64,000 nt of DNA, from contig NC_060021.1 of NCBI RefSeq assembly GCF_021134715.1, positions 124,001 through 188,000 on the forward strand. The letters are read 5' to 3'. Each line of letters begins with the position of its first letter. Position 1 is the stretch's first letter. The stretch is from Daphnia pulex (lineage: Eukaryota; Arthropoda; Branchiopoda; Diplostraca; Daphniidae). The notes below the pieces were generated by a model. It had not been told where the DNA came from. It worked only from the letters and a program-made list of their open reading frames with translations, and ran no database searches. A program made the translations under genes and the position numbers. Below are positions 12,046 through 21,463 of this stretch, piece after piece.

Positions 12046-12317
12046 GAATCAATTTTTCATAATTTTTCCTTGTTTTTTCTTTATTTTCAAAGCGAATTAG
12101 ATGGAATGCCTAGATTGTGAAAAAATGCGAGTTTTTTCACATTATTTTCAACAAAATCTGAATTTGCTTTTTTTTCTAAGTCCTTGCCAAAGAAAACAAA
12201 TTCAGATTTTGTTTTAAAAAATGTGAAAAAACTCGCATTTTTTACACAATCTAGGCATTCCATCTAATTTGCTTTAAAAATATAGAAAAAACAAGGAAAA
12301 ATTATGAAAATTGATTA

Positions 12318-12395
12318 TGACTTGCATAGATTTGAACCTATCACTTCTCTCGTGGGAATCCACCGCTATAGCCACTAGACTGTCAATCGCTTGCT
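12318..12395 (-). other. tRNA-like module in the right foldback arm
   Basis: On the minus strand it reads GTGGCTATAGCGGTGG as a box A-like block and ATAGGTTCAAATCTATG as a box B-like block. It is the diverged partner of the module at 11970-12045. It may be a remnant of a SINE-like or RNA polymerase III unit. Confidence 0.5.
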
Positions 12396-12584
12396 ATCGA
12401 TCGACTCTGACCATATCACTATGCAAGCCAGACACAGAATCTGCGGAAACGTGGAACAAAAACCGATACTTACGACCCTCTGGCTATGTACTATGGCAAC
12501 AGGAAAGGGGCAGGGAACCCAAAATTGGTCCCACACAGAAGCGTACGATGATGGGCCGTGACTATAGTAGGCCATGCTCCTAAG

Positions 12585-13297
12585 GAACTCGTATCTCTGG
12601 AGATTTGAAAACCCAACGCTGCCAGATAGTCTGAAATCGGAATTCAGCTTCAAAATTTCAATTTCAAATTTTAAAAAATAATCTAATTTTCTAATTTAAC
12701 ATATCAGAGATATCCATACCCCTGATTTTATTAAGCGACAAAGGACAAACGTCCATCAAATCTCAAATATTTAGTAATTGGACTAATGGCACAAATTTTT
12801 TACTTTTTATTTGCGGGTAAAATTTTAATTTTCTGATCGCCCACAAAGACCAGAACTATACCTAGAATAAGGATGGTTTCCGAATTTAAATAGAATAAAT
12901 TCAATAACGACGGCCAAAACGCATATTCGGACAAAAACAGATTCGAAATTTCTTTGTTCAACAATTTGGTACACGTAAGATACAAATCACAGACAGGCTC
13001 TTTCTAGGTTATTCCTTATCAACTTCCGGCAATTTGCCTGACGAAGTTCTTCCATTGAGTGACTCGAGGTAAATGGTACGTGAAAACATATTAACAGAAA
13101 GTGGTTGTAAGGATTTTTGAACGGGCATAGGCCATTGAAAAATGAAGACATTAGCAATTTAAGAAAATTATTTCCCACTTGACAAAGAGAACAGAGAGAC
13201 TTTTTTAGGTTATCCCATTTCAACTTCCAAAAAAATACTTTGCCTGGCGGAGGTATTGTTGAACGGGGATTTGAACTAATTTTTTCAGTCGACACAT
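12585..13297. other. Duplicated 5' flank and spacer between the NuSAP-like gene and its copy
   Basis: 12585-12860 resembles 14150-14370 (shared CTCTGGAGATT, GAATTCAGCTTCAAAATTTC and TTTATTAAGCGACAAA blocks), showing the duplication includes the promoter side. 12860-13297 is AT-rich with no supported gene. Confidence 0.6.
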
Positions 13298-14106
13298 TTA
13301 AGCATTACGCCCAAATTTTTCCAATTTGTGACATTTTTTATATTTCATTTTTCTCAATGCTTGAATTGAAAGCTGCAGTTGTTGGCGTAGCTGCTCCAGC
13401 TGCTGTTGTTCTTCCTGCAGTTGTTGTTGCTGTTGTTGCAGCTCCTCCATTCTCTGTTGGATTTGCTGCTTCTCCTGCTGCAGTTGTTGCAACTCCTCTC
13501 TCAATTGCTTTAGCTGCAGTAGTATCTCCTGCTTTCGCAATTGTTGCTCCTGCAGTTGTTGTTGTTGCTGCTGCTCCTGCAGTTGTTGTTGCTGCTGTTG
13601 TTTTTTCTCTAGCAGTTGATTCTGCTGCTGCTGGAACATTTGCTCGTCAACTGAAAATGTTGAGTTTAAAGCGTGGTCAGCAGACTCTTTTGCTTTCTTG
13701 CTAACAGGCAATGCCTTTTGCTCTTCTTTTGAATTTTGGTTTCCACATTTCCTGCCACATTTTGAGACAGTTGGTTCTTGTACAACTTCTGATTCCATAG
13801 TAGAATCATCTGTTGTCTCATCAGTTGATATGAAATGACTGTCTGAATGGAGATTCTGGGAGTGTTGAACCTCAATAAGAATTTCCTACAAAAAAATCAT
13901 TCGCTCAATTTTACAGAGTTTGAAAATAAAGAAATAGCGATGCTAACCTCGGACACACGGTCACGACGAGTGATGTTGGGCTTTTCCTTCGCCAGCTTTT
14001 CGATCTGTCTATAACTCATCGAATTCAACTCCTCAATCTTTATTCTTAAAGTGATGGGTCTGTTTACTTCGTGACCTGAAATAAAAACTGTAGCCAACAG
14101 TTCCAA
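13298..14106 (-). CDS. Chimeric NuSAP-N-terminus/polyglutamine coiled-coil gene
   Basis: Two exons (14106-13948 and 13885-13298) would give 248 aa. The first part repeats the NuSAP-like gene: ELNSMSYRQIEKLAKEKPNI, the same intron position, then STMESEVVQEPTVSKCGRK up to HALNSTFSVDEQ. There the similarity stops and about 120 residues rich in Gln, Leu and Glu begin (QLREELQQLQQEKQQIQQRM), a strong coiled coil, ending KLEKFGRNA. The parent start codon reads ATA here, so translation would have to use the upstream ATG at 14106 or an internal ATG (MSYRQ). It may be a young fusion gene or a decaying copy with an expanded CAG/CAA tract. The function is unknown; the SAP-like part could bind DNA. Confidence 0.5.
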
Positions 14107-14519
14107 CGTGTGTTTGTGTTTGAAAACGAATAACAGATGCTCCTAGGAACTACTAGTACCTCTGGAGATTAGAAAATCCGATGCTGCCATATAGTCTAAG
14201 ATAGGAATTCAGCTTCAAAATTTCAATTTCAAATTTTAAAAAATACTATTTTCTATCATTTTATTAAGCGACAAACGTCCATCTAAAAATCTTAAATATT
14301 TTTTTGAAAATAATATGAATTTTTTACTTTTTTATTCGCGGGTAAAATTTTCTGATCGCACACAAAGACTTGACCAGTGACGTCATTACGCAGTAGTTAA
14401 CAGACGACATTCAGAATTCTTTAAACAGCTTTGTTCAACGAATTTTTTTGCTCAAAATTTTCTCTCTTGTTGAAATCAAATTTTTTCACATTTTACGAAG
14501 TAACAATTTAGAATGAAGA
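14107..14519. other. Promoter-side spacer before APC11
   Basis: 14107-14370 is the duplicated flank of the NuSAP-like gene and holds the empty site of the 8-bp-TSD foldback element near 14140. 14370-14519 is unique AT-rich sequence, probably the APC11 promoter. Confidence 0.5.
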
Positions 14520-14978
14520 ATGAAAGTTAAAATTAAACGTAAGGTCTTTTGTTTTCTAGATGACTTTAAAGTTCTGTTTTCTCTGTTACATTTTTGTCTT
14601 GTGCCATTCAGCAATTAACCTCTCCCAAAAAAATGTTTTAAATAAAGTTGTTTGATTCAATCAATCTCTCTAGGTTGGGGTGGTGTGGCAATCTGGAAGT
14701 GGAACGGAGTAGCAGTTGATGATCAATGTAGCATTTGCAGACAGCCTTTTGATGGTTGTTGTACAGAGTGCAAGTTTCCTGGAGAGGACTGTCCCCTTGG
14801 TGGGTTAAAATCCAACATTCTAAATTATAAATTTTTTAACATTTTTTCATGTAATATTACAGTTTGGGGCCAATGTTCTCACTGCTTTCACATGCATTGC
14901 ATTATGAAGTGGCTCAATTCCCAGCAAGTTCATCAACTGTGCCCCATGTGCCGCCAGGAGTGGAAATTTAAAGAGTGA
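14520..14978 (+). CDS. ANAPC11: APC11, RING subunit of the anaphase-promoting complex
   Basis: Three exons (14520-14538, 14674-14799, 14863-14978) give 86 aa, close to the 84 aa of human APC11. The protein reads MKVKIKRWGGVAIWKWNG, then the RING-H2 pattern CSICRQPFDGCCTECKFPG, DCPLVWGQCSHCFHMHCIMK and CPMCRQEWKFKE. APC11 is the catalytic RING subunit of the APC/C ubiquitin ligase. It pairs with the APC2 cullin and an E2 enzyme to mark cyclin B and securin for destruction. All zinc-binding Cys and His residues of the family are present. The next coding region begins 13 nt after its stop. Confidence 0.97.
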
Positions 14979-14991
14979 AGTTTGTTAGAAA

Positions 14992-15601
14992 ATGTCTCTT
15001 CCAGGACTTCCTCCAGTGCCGAAAAATCTAACCCCCTATCTAGCCAGTCCACCAAAGCGTAAAATAAACAATAAACCATTTGCTAGAAGTAAATCTTTCT
15101 AATTTCTTTTTCTGATTGAATAGAAACTTCTAAGACTCCCACAGTCAACTCTGGTAAAGCGGTTCGACCTCTTCCCCGAACACCTCCTCGTGAACCTCCA
15201 CCTCCTCCACCCACTACTACTTCTCTCGGAAGAAAGCCTTCGACTCTTGACACGAAATTATCAATTCTTAAAAAGGAGATGGTAACCACAGACTAAAATT
15301 GATTTAAATTAAGCGGAAAATACTTAAAAATTCCTTGTCACAATAGGCTGGACTGAGGCAAGTAGATATGCAGTTGATGAATCAACTCTGGTCCCTTCAG
15401 CAGTCAATTCAGGATTTGAAATGTATGATGAGCGCGTCGGATTTATCACCCCAGTCGGCCGTCGATCCTTGGGAACTTAATCATCCACAAAACAACGAAG
15501 AATTTTACCGCAGTCCATATCGTTTGGGTGCGGTTAATGAAAACGACCACATTTCATCATCAACTTCCTCCATTTCGTCTGGTAGTGGCGAAAAACCGTG
15601 A
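14992..15601 (+). CDS. FAM89-like (leucine repeat adapter) protein
   Basis: Three exons (14992-15058, 15124-15281, 15347-15601) give 159 aa. The core LSILKKEMAGLRQVDMQ, LMNQLWSLQQSIQDLK matches the conserved [26 protein letters not shown] block of vertebrate FAM89A/B, a coiled-coil adapter. FAM89B (LRAP25) has been linked to LIMK1 and MRCK signalling to actin. The N-terminal half is Pro-rich (PREPPPPPPTTT), a possible SH3 or EVH1 ligand. The start lies 13 nt after the APC11 stop on the same strand, with no room for a separate promoter, so both may share one transcript. Confidence 0.72.
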
Positions 15602-15634
15602 TTTTTACCCTAAACGTGTAAGTGTAGTGGAACA

Positions 15635-15820
15635 ATGGAACGTCATTTGCCAGAATGGATGACTAAAACTAAAGTGAAAGAAACTAGTGATCGCAAGTCG
15701 TCGAGTGCTACTTCTTCGATTGCGATGGTGTCGGGGAAAGTGTGTGACCGAAGAATGGCATATTTGATGAGTCCGTTGGAACTGCAAATGATCGCCAAGG
15801 ATATCCTTGGCTTCAAGTGA
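15635..15820 (+). CDS. CYREN-like microprotein with Ku-binding motif
   Basis: A 61-aa single-exon frame beginning 33 nt after the FAM89-like stop. It opens MERHLPEWMTKTK; RHLPEWM fits the A-type Ku-binding motif (R-x-L-P-x-W-M/L) known from APLF and CYREN/MRI. The C-terminal half (CDRRMAYLMSPLELQMIAKD, then ILGFK) resembles the CYREN segment TVYCMNEAEIVDVALGIL. CYREN is a small regulator of non-homologous end joining that binds Ku70/80. The match is short and was seen by eye, so it stays an inference. It could instead be 3' UTR sequence of the upstream gene. A GTAAGT near 15618 could also act as a splice donor. Confidence 0.5.
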   Translation: MERHLPEWMTKTKVKETSDRKSSSATSSIAMVSGKVCDRRMAYLMSPLELQMIAKDILGFK

Positions 15821-16001
15821 AAATGTTTTATGCTAGTATGTTAAATTCCATTGATATTAATTCCAATCGGCCAATTTCTTTCTTTCTATTGTTGTGTAAT
15901 TCGTTTATTTCATTCCCATTGGGTTTCGGTGTATAGTATGGTCCCGTGTAACAGGTATGAATTGAAACAAAATAAAAAAATCTCTCAAGTGTCTTCAGTT
16001 G

Positions 16002-16710
16002 TTATTTGAGCAACTTTGAGTGAAGCCATTCTTCAGTTAGTTCTTCCAGTTCGCGAATTTCAAAGACTTTTGTTAATTCAGCCACTTTGACTAGTTCAAG
16101 TTTACTCCCAGCATACATCATTTGAAGCTCTGTTTTTGAATCTAACCAACACAAATAATCAAAACAAATGACATGGCACAGTGCTGGGTCTAATCTATGA
16201 TACCTTGTGGACTGCTGAAGATGAAGCACATAGGGTAAGATATTCTACCATCACCATGATCAAGCTTGAAACTGTAAACCAGAAAACGTGGCTGGTGTTC
16301 AGGTAGAGCCTCTCTCAGCTCATCCACATCAATATCCTAGAGATAAAATCAATATATTAGATAAAATAAGATAAGAAATTCAATTTTAAAATTGTCTAAA
16401 CAAATTTTTATTTAGACAAGCTATTACCTCCAGTTCTTCTTCTTTGAAAATCAACTGTTTTTCTCTGTCAACCTTCACTGTAAAATAAAGACACCAACAG
16501 ATATGATAAGTCTTCATAAAGTCTAAAAATACAAGTTCCTTTCTTACTTATAATGGCAGCATTGTTAGTCGCTTTCCTGAAGCGAAACTTTCTAAGATCA
16601 TCTTTCAGGGTAGAGTCAATATCACAGACACTGACATTTTGAGACTGTGCTTAGAAGACAAAGTGTCAAGAAATAAACAATGATGCAATTTTAAACCAAC
16701 ATATTACCAT
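16002..16710 (-). CDS. GMFB: Glia maturation factor (ADF-H domain)
   Basis: Five exons (16710-16708, 16644-16548, 16477-16428, 16336-16204, 16141-16002) give 140 aa, close to the 142 aa of human GMFB. The first coding exon is just the ATG. The protein reads [78 protein letters not shown] and [19 protein letters not shown]. This is the ADF-homology fold of GMF, which binds Arp2/3 and promotes debranching of actin networks. The symbol stands for the GMFB/GMFG orthologue, since arthropods usually have one. It converges on the APC11 cluster. Confidence 0.95.
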
Positions 16711-17240
16711 TTCAATAGACGGCTTTCGAACCCGATCCGCGATCAACGATTGACAAACTGTCCGAGTGGGGTGGTGTCTCCTAATAAGCTAGTTAGAGAA
16801 TGCTGCGTGCATGTTTAACGCCCAGTAAACGCACACGAGGGGCAAGCAAAATAAAGACTGCTTAAAGCCCAACAACTCATACCAAGAAAAAGAATACGAT
16901 TTCACAAGCGTGTTATCTCACCGGTTAGATCTATTGTCACGACATATGTCGTGGCGCGACGGTCAAAACTGTCTATTGTCACGACATCTGTCGTGGCAAT
17001 AAAGAGAAAATTGTCTATTGCCACGATACGCCTATACTTCCTCTCTAGTCCCTCATGTCGTGGCAATAACACGAATTTTGTCTATTGCCACGACATGCGT
17101 TTTCGTACTAAGTTCCACAGAAGATGTTTAGGAAAACTACTAAATAGGGTAAAACTAAATGTGCATAATTCCCGCATCATTTTTCTTGTCAATTATCCCG
17201 TGAAACTCAACCTTTGTTGTAATCTCCAAATAAAAAATTA

Positions 17241-17315
17241 CCCTCTCGACGGAGAATCGAACGCCATGCTATCGCATGGTGGCATTCATCGCTGACCATT
17301 CGGCTACCACTACTG
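17241..17315 (-). other. tRNA-like module inside the 9-bp-TSD foldback
   Basis: On the minus strand: GTGGTAGCCGAATGG as a box A-like block and GGCGTTCGATTCTCCG as a box B-like block, about 45 nt apart. It recalls type II tRNAs, but the T-arm pairs poorly. It is not called as a functional tRNA. Confidence 0.5.
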
Positions 17316-17345
17316 AAATATTCGTGTAAAAATTTTGAGATATAT

Positions 17346-17413
17346 AACCTAACCTAACCTAACCTAACCTAACCTAACCTAACCTAACCTAACCTAACCT
17401 AACCTAACCTAAC
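17346..17413. repeat. Interstitial TTAGG telomere-type repeat, ~13.6 units
   Basis: Sixty-eight bases of uninterrupted AACCT, the complement of the arthropod telomere repeat TTAGG. It lies in the loop of the foldback element and is not at a chromosome end, since normal genes flank it on both sides. Confidence 0.97.
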
Positions 17414-17789
17414 ATGCGTGAATGTCGAATTTAAAAAAAAATTATGTCGTGGCAATAGACAAATTTCGTGTTATTGCCACGACATGAGGGACTAGAGAGG
17501 AAGTATAGGCGTATCGTGGCGTGTCGTGGCAATAGACAATTTTCTCTTTATTGCCACGACAGATGTCGTGGCAATAGACAGTTTCGACCGTCGCGCCACG
17601 ACATCATGTCGTGGCAATAGATTTAACCTATCTCACCAACATGTCACTACAAATGTTAAAGCCATCTGGCGTTCGATTCCATCAACTATTCAAATGCAAG
17701 TTTAGATATTTGTATTTTTATACATCATTTTATAGTTTTAATTTGGATAATTTGGATGAAGGAAACACATGTTTACAAATAAATAAAAT

Positions 17790-18752
17790 TCACTCGTCCG
17801 GTATACCTTTTTCTTCCATCACCTTTTTCAATATCTGCTCCGTTTGCCAGTCCGTCCATGATTTGCTTTGTTTTTTACGATGCTTCTGCTGGTGTCTCTT
17901 TATTTTGTAATCGCTCTTGGTTTGGTAGGGGCAATGACCGCATTTGTGAATTTTGGGATGCTTACTTTTTTTGTGACGTTTAAGTTTAATTTTGTTTTGG
18001 GTTGAAAACCCACACTGTTCACACTTATACTTCCTTTCATGGATTTCTTTATGTCGTAAAAAACCAAGGCGGAATTCAAAATTTTTGTTACAAGTAGGAC
18101 AAATAAATCTGAATAAAAAAGTATTAATATTTAAAAATAGAAAAAAAATTTAAATACGAGTTGAATATTTACCCTTCACGATGATGCTCCTCTTTGTGAG
18201 CTTTTAATTCACTCCTAGAGAACAGTTGGTTACAGCACACGTGCTGGTAGCCAGGATTCAACCTCCTATACCCATACCTCCTTGATGTTGGGCCTGCCCC
18301 TAATCATGAATTTAAATGTTAATATAAGCTATGTTATTGTGTTTATTTAACTAAAAATCAATTTCTAAAAAGGAATTTTTCTTTCATTGGTGCATGAACT
18401 AGTTCCTGCTCCGAGGAAAGAAATTAAAACAGCACACTTGTTCTCAAATAAACACGATTACAAAAAAAATTATAAAAAATAATGTACGATGAATTCCGAG
18501 TTGAAATAAAAATAATAAAATCCGCTGATAACTTAAGTAATCTACTTTTATAAAGAATGTTTAGAAAAATCAGAGAAATACTAGTAAAATAATTATTTTA
18601 CAAATGAGCAAGTTGCTAGTGTTCAACGAGATTTCTTTATTTTCATAAAACAGACAACGCCGGAACTCACATGCTCTATCGATTTTCCAGAAGAAACAAT
18701 AATATGGTACTTGATAAATGTAGCTAAGAAAATTCCTACCTTTGCCCACCAT
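17790..18752 (-). CDS. Small C2H2 zinc-finger protein
   Basis: Three exons (18752-18740, 18299-18173, 18108-17790) join in frame to 152 aa. The first exon encodes only MVGK plus one base. Three good C2H2 fingers follow: FICPTCNKNFEFRLGFLRHK (EIH), YKCEQCGFSTQNKIKLKRHK (KSKH) and HKCGHCPYQTKSDYKIKRHQ (QKH). A degenerate finger before them (VCCNQLFSRSELKAHKEEHH) keeps the His pair but has adjacent Cys residues. The C-terminus is Lys-rich and then acidic. It is probably a nucleic-acid-binding protein; the target is unknown. The gene ends 162 bp from one transposon and starts 73 bp from the giant one. Confidence 0.72.
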
Positions 18753-18818
18753 GATGCTGAAACAATAACGATACTTCCATACACTCAAGAATCAAAGCCA
18801 ACTCGGTTTGAATTTGTT

Positions 18819-18824
18819 TGTTTA
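18819..18824. repeat. Target-site duplication TGTTTA, left
   Basis: Six bases directly before the left end of the giant element, repeated exactly at 35457-35462 directly after its right end. Confidence 0.8.
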
Positions 18825-18859
18825 TATGGAAGCCCAAAACCGCCACTGTTTTAATATAA

Positions 18860-19215
18860 TAATGTTTTTCAAAATATCATTATGTAAAACAGAAAAGAAT
18901 ATATAAAAAACAAATTCAATATAAAACTGAAAAAAGTGTTATATAAAAACCAAAAAGAGTGTAATATAAAAAAAAAAGTTGATATAAAAAGCAAAAAAAG
19001 TCAATATAAAACCCAAAAAAAAGTCAATATATATAAAAAAATATTCAATATATATATAAAAAAAATTCAATATAAAAACTGAAAATGTATTATATTAAAA
19101 GCAAAAAGAGTATAATATAAAAAACAAAAAGTTGATATAAAAAGCAAAAAAAAATCAATATAAAACCCCCCAAAAGTTCAATATATAATCCCAAAAAAGT
19201 TCAATATAAAAATGG
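18860..19215. repeat. Subterminal AT-rich motif array, left
   Basis: Many irregular copies of a motif like TCAATATAAAA(A), spaced about 15-30 bp, on the plus strand. The mirror array is at 35085-35430. Such subterminal repeats often bind transposase in other DNA transposons; that role is inferred here. Confidence 0.7.
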
Positions 19216-21463
19216 CAGCCACCTAGCGGTCAAAATAATTACTTCATGCCACATCTCCACCCCCTTTATAGCCAGTTTGAATGCAGCTTCTTCCGCGATA
19301 CGCGCTCAATTTGAGCGTATTATTTAATCCTATATTTAAAAAAGCGCAAGAAAGCGTAAGAAAAAAATGATGATTGCTACCCCGGATGGAATCGAGTGAC
19401 TATAGCCCACCCCAAACGACGACAGCATCAAACACCATTTCAATTCCTAATTTGTCGATTTCTTTTCATTCCCCCCTCACTTTTTTCCTCTCTCTCCTCT
19501 CATTTCGTGTTATTTTTATTTCTGGGTTCTTCTCGTATGCCTTCGAATTGATGGCTGAAGAACTTGCGCGTCATAATAAGATGAGCTCGACAATAGGGCA
19601 ACAACTGCTGCGCACGCTGTGACGGTGCGGAGAGATCAGATGGCAATCAGTTGATGTGTACGGGTCAAACATCTACTTTGACGTCCACTTCTTACGTGTG
19701 TTTATGTTTATATTCCCCATCGTGATGGAGACAAGAGTCTTTCGGAGAATGTTATCTATTCCCCCCCCCCTCTCTCATCTGTGATAGCGCCGCTCGTTTT
19801 TAATTAAAAAGAGAGAGACGATACCTTCATCATCACCGTAGCAAAAACATCCAAAACTGCGCTGTGTCTATCGATCGGATATAGGTATGGATCGCCCAAG
19901 ATATAATAGCGTTATAGGGGTATTTTACTTGATGGTTATGTCATATCGTATAGAGAGACGATTATTTCATCAACATGAAAATAAAGTTGGTGTTTTTTAA
20001 ATATTCATGGACGAAATTGAAAAAGAAAAATGAACGACTCGTAATATAACCGCGGTTATATAATGATCCTTAATCTTTTGACGATCATCATCATCTTCCC
20101 CCTAAAGTATTCATTTGTATATTTCGTGAGAGTGGATAAACAAAAGAAAACGACGCTGTTCTCTTTGTTGGTTGTTTTTTCAAATATTTATTTTGATCCC
20201 TCAATAGCAGATGAGATGGATGTCGTCATCCAGCAGCAACAGTCGGAAGTCGGAACAACCAATATAAGCGATTAAATTTGTCATATAGCCAATCTCTGTT
20301 TGATTTAATATGGCAGAGTGACTCTTGAGTCACAAAACATCAATGCATTTTCAATGAAATTCAGTCGGATGTCGGAGCTTACCGAGTTTGCCTATATATC
20401 TACGACTTCCAGTAGAATGCTTGACTTGTCTATATCTCTTCTTTTGTGATTCGGCGGCTTGTTTCTTATATATATATGTGAAATGTATATATTGTTCTTC
20501 CCCTCGTTCACCCTCAAGGGTCGATTTGATAAATTTTATTCCTCGGCGATCTATTTCTCTCTCTCGAAAAAACCACCGAATTTCCCTGTGTGATGTTTTG
20601 ACGAAATCAGCCGCCGAATCTTGTCGTGATGCCGGCTACCGTACATATCATATCATATAATAACACCCCTTGAAGTTATACTACATCTGTGTTATATTTA
20701 AGGCTCTTTTTTTTACTATTCTGTTTCTACCCCGCCTGCCATATACAAATTGTTTCATGCCAGCGCCTCAAAGGGTCTCGTCTATATCATATACGAAGGG
20801 AGGGTATACTTCATAGACCCAACAAATAAAAGTTGAAGAGGGTCGAAATCATAACCATGGAAAGAATAAGCTTAACATTTCTTATTCTCTGATGGCCATA
20901 GATTTTAGAGTAAGAAAATTGGAACGCCCGACTTTCGCTGTGGGGGTTGAAGGGAGATTCCATAAAACAAGGTCGAGGGGGTTATTATATTTATTATTGG
21001 ACGTGTATAGCGATAGGCATCGCGCAGTTGTACTCTGCTGGGCAGAGATCAGTTCGATGATGGCAATAATATAGCAGACAATTGAAAACCTTGTGTAGTA
21101 CAACAGCGCGGTTTATTATTATATGTCTAGGCCTATTGAAAGAGATGCTGTCGGCTATTATGTACACAGACAAATGGAGAGAATTGCGCAGGAGGATGGA
21201 GGAGAATAAGAGATCAAGGAGAAAATAAAGGCCTGGTTCGACTGTGGGTTCGACTGAAGGGGGAAAAATGGAACTACCAGGTGCTGTGCTCTTGTGAGAC
21301 AAGCTGTGTGGCCAGGGCTGCTGCTGCTGCTGGTGCTGGAGGGTTTTCTCATTTTCCCTTTTTGCTTGGTCATTGATGACACAGTGAGCTGCACTGTGCT
21401 GTGTGTGTGCTGGATTCTCTTTTTCAATCTCTTCTTCTTCTTTCTTTTTTTCTTTCTTTTCCG

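Larger units (their letters stand above)
11787..12576. mobile_element. Foldback (MITE-like) element, 8-bp target duplication
   Basis: A 790-bp near-complete inverted repeat centred near 12181. The ends are CATGGCCTACTATAG and its complement. It is flanked by a direct 8-bp duplication CTCCTAAG (11779-11786 and 12577-12584). It lies upstream of the NuSAP-like gene. The same flank in the partial duplicate near 14140 reads GCTCCTAGGAACT with no insert, so the empty site is visible. An 8-bp duplication suits hAT-type elements but does not prove that family. No transposase is encoded. Confidence 0.9.
16923..17628. mobile_element. Foldback element with 9-bp target duplication (Mutator-like?)
   Basis: A 706-bp element flanked by TATCTCACC at 16914-16922 and 17629-17637. 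The ends are GGTTAGATCTATTG and the complement of GGTTAAATCTATTG. Arms of about 175 bp carry several copies of a palindromic module built on GTCTATTGCCACGAC / GTCGTGGCAATAGAC. The interior holds a tRNA-like block (17241-17315) and a TTAGG-type array (17346-17413). A 9-bp duplication with long inverted ends is typical of Mutator-like elements, but no transposase is present, so the family is inferred. Confidence 0.85.

Noticed and set aside
13240-13704. 154-aa Ala/Val-rich plus-strand frame
   Set aside because: It is the antisense shadow of the CAG/CAA-rich coiled-coil exon on the minus strand.
17241-17315. A functional tRNA gene
   Set aside because: Box-like motifs are present but the stems do not pair well enough; kept only as tRNA-like. 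The same applies to the modules at 11970 and 12318.
17346-17413. A true telomere end
   Set aside because: The TTAGG array is only 68 bp, lies inside a flanked mobile element, and ordinary genes continue on both sides.
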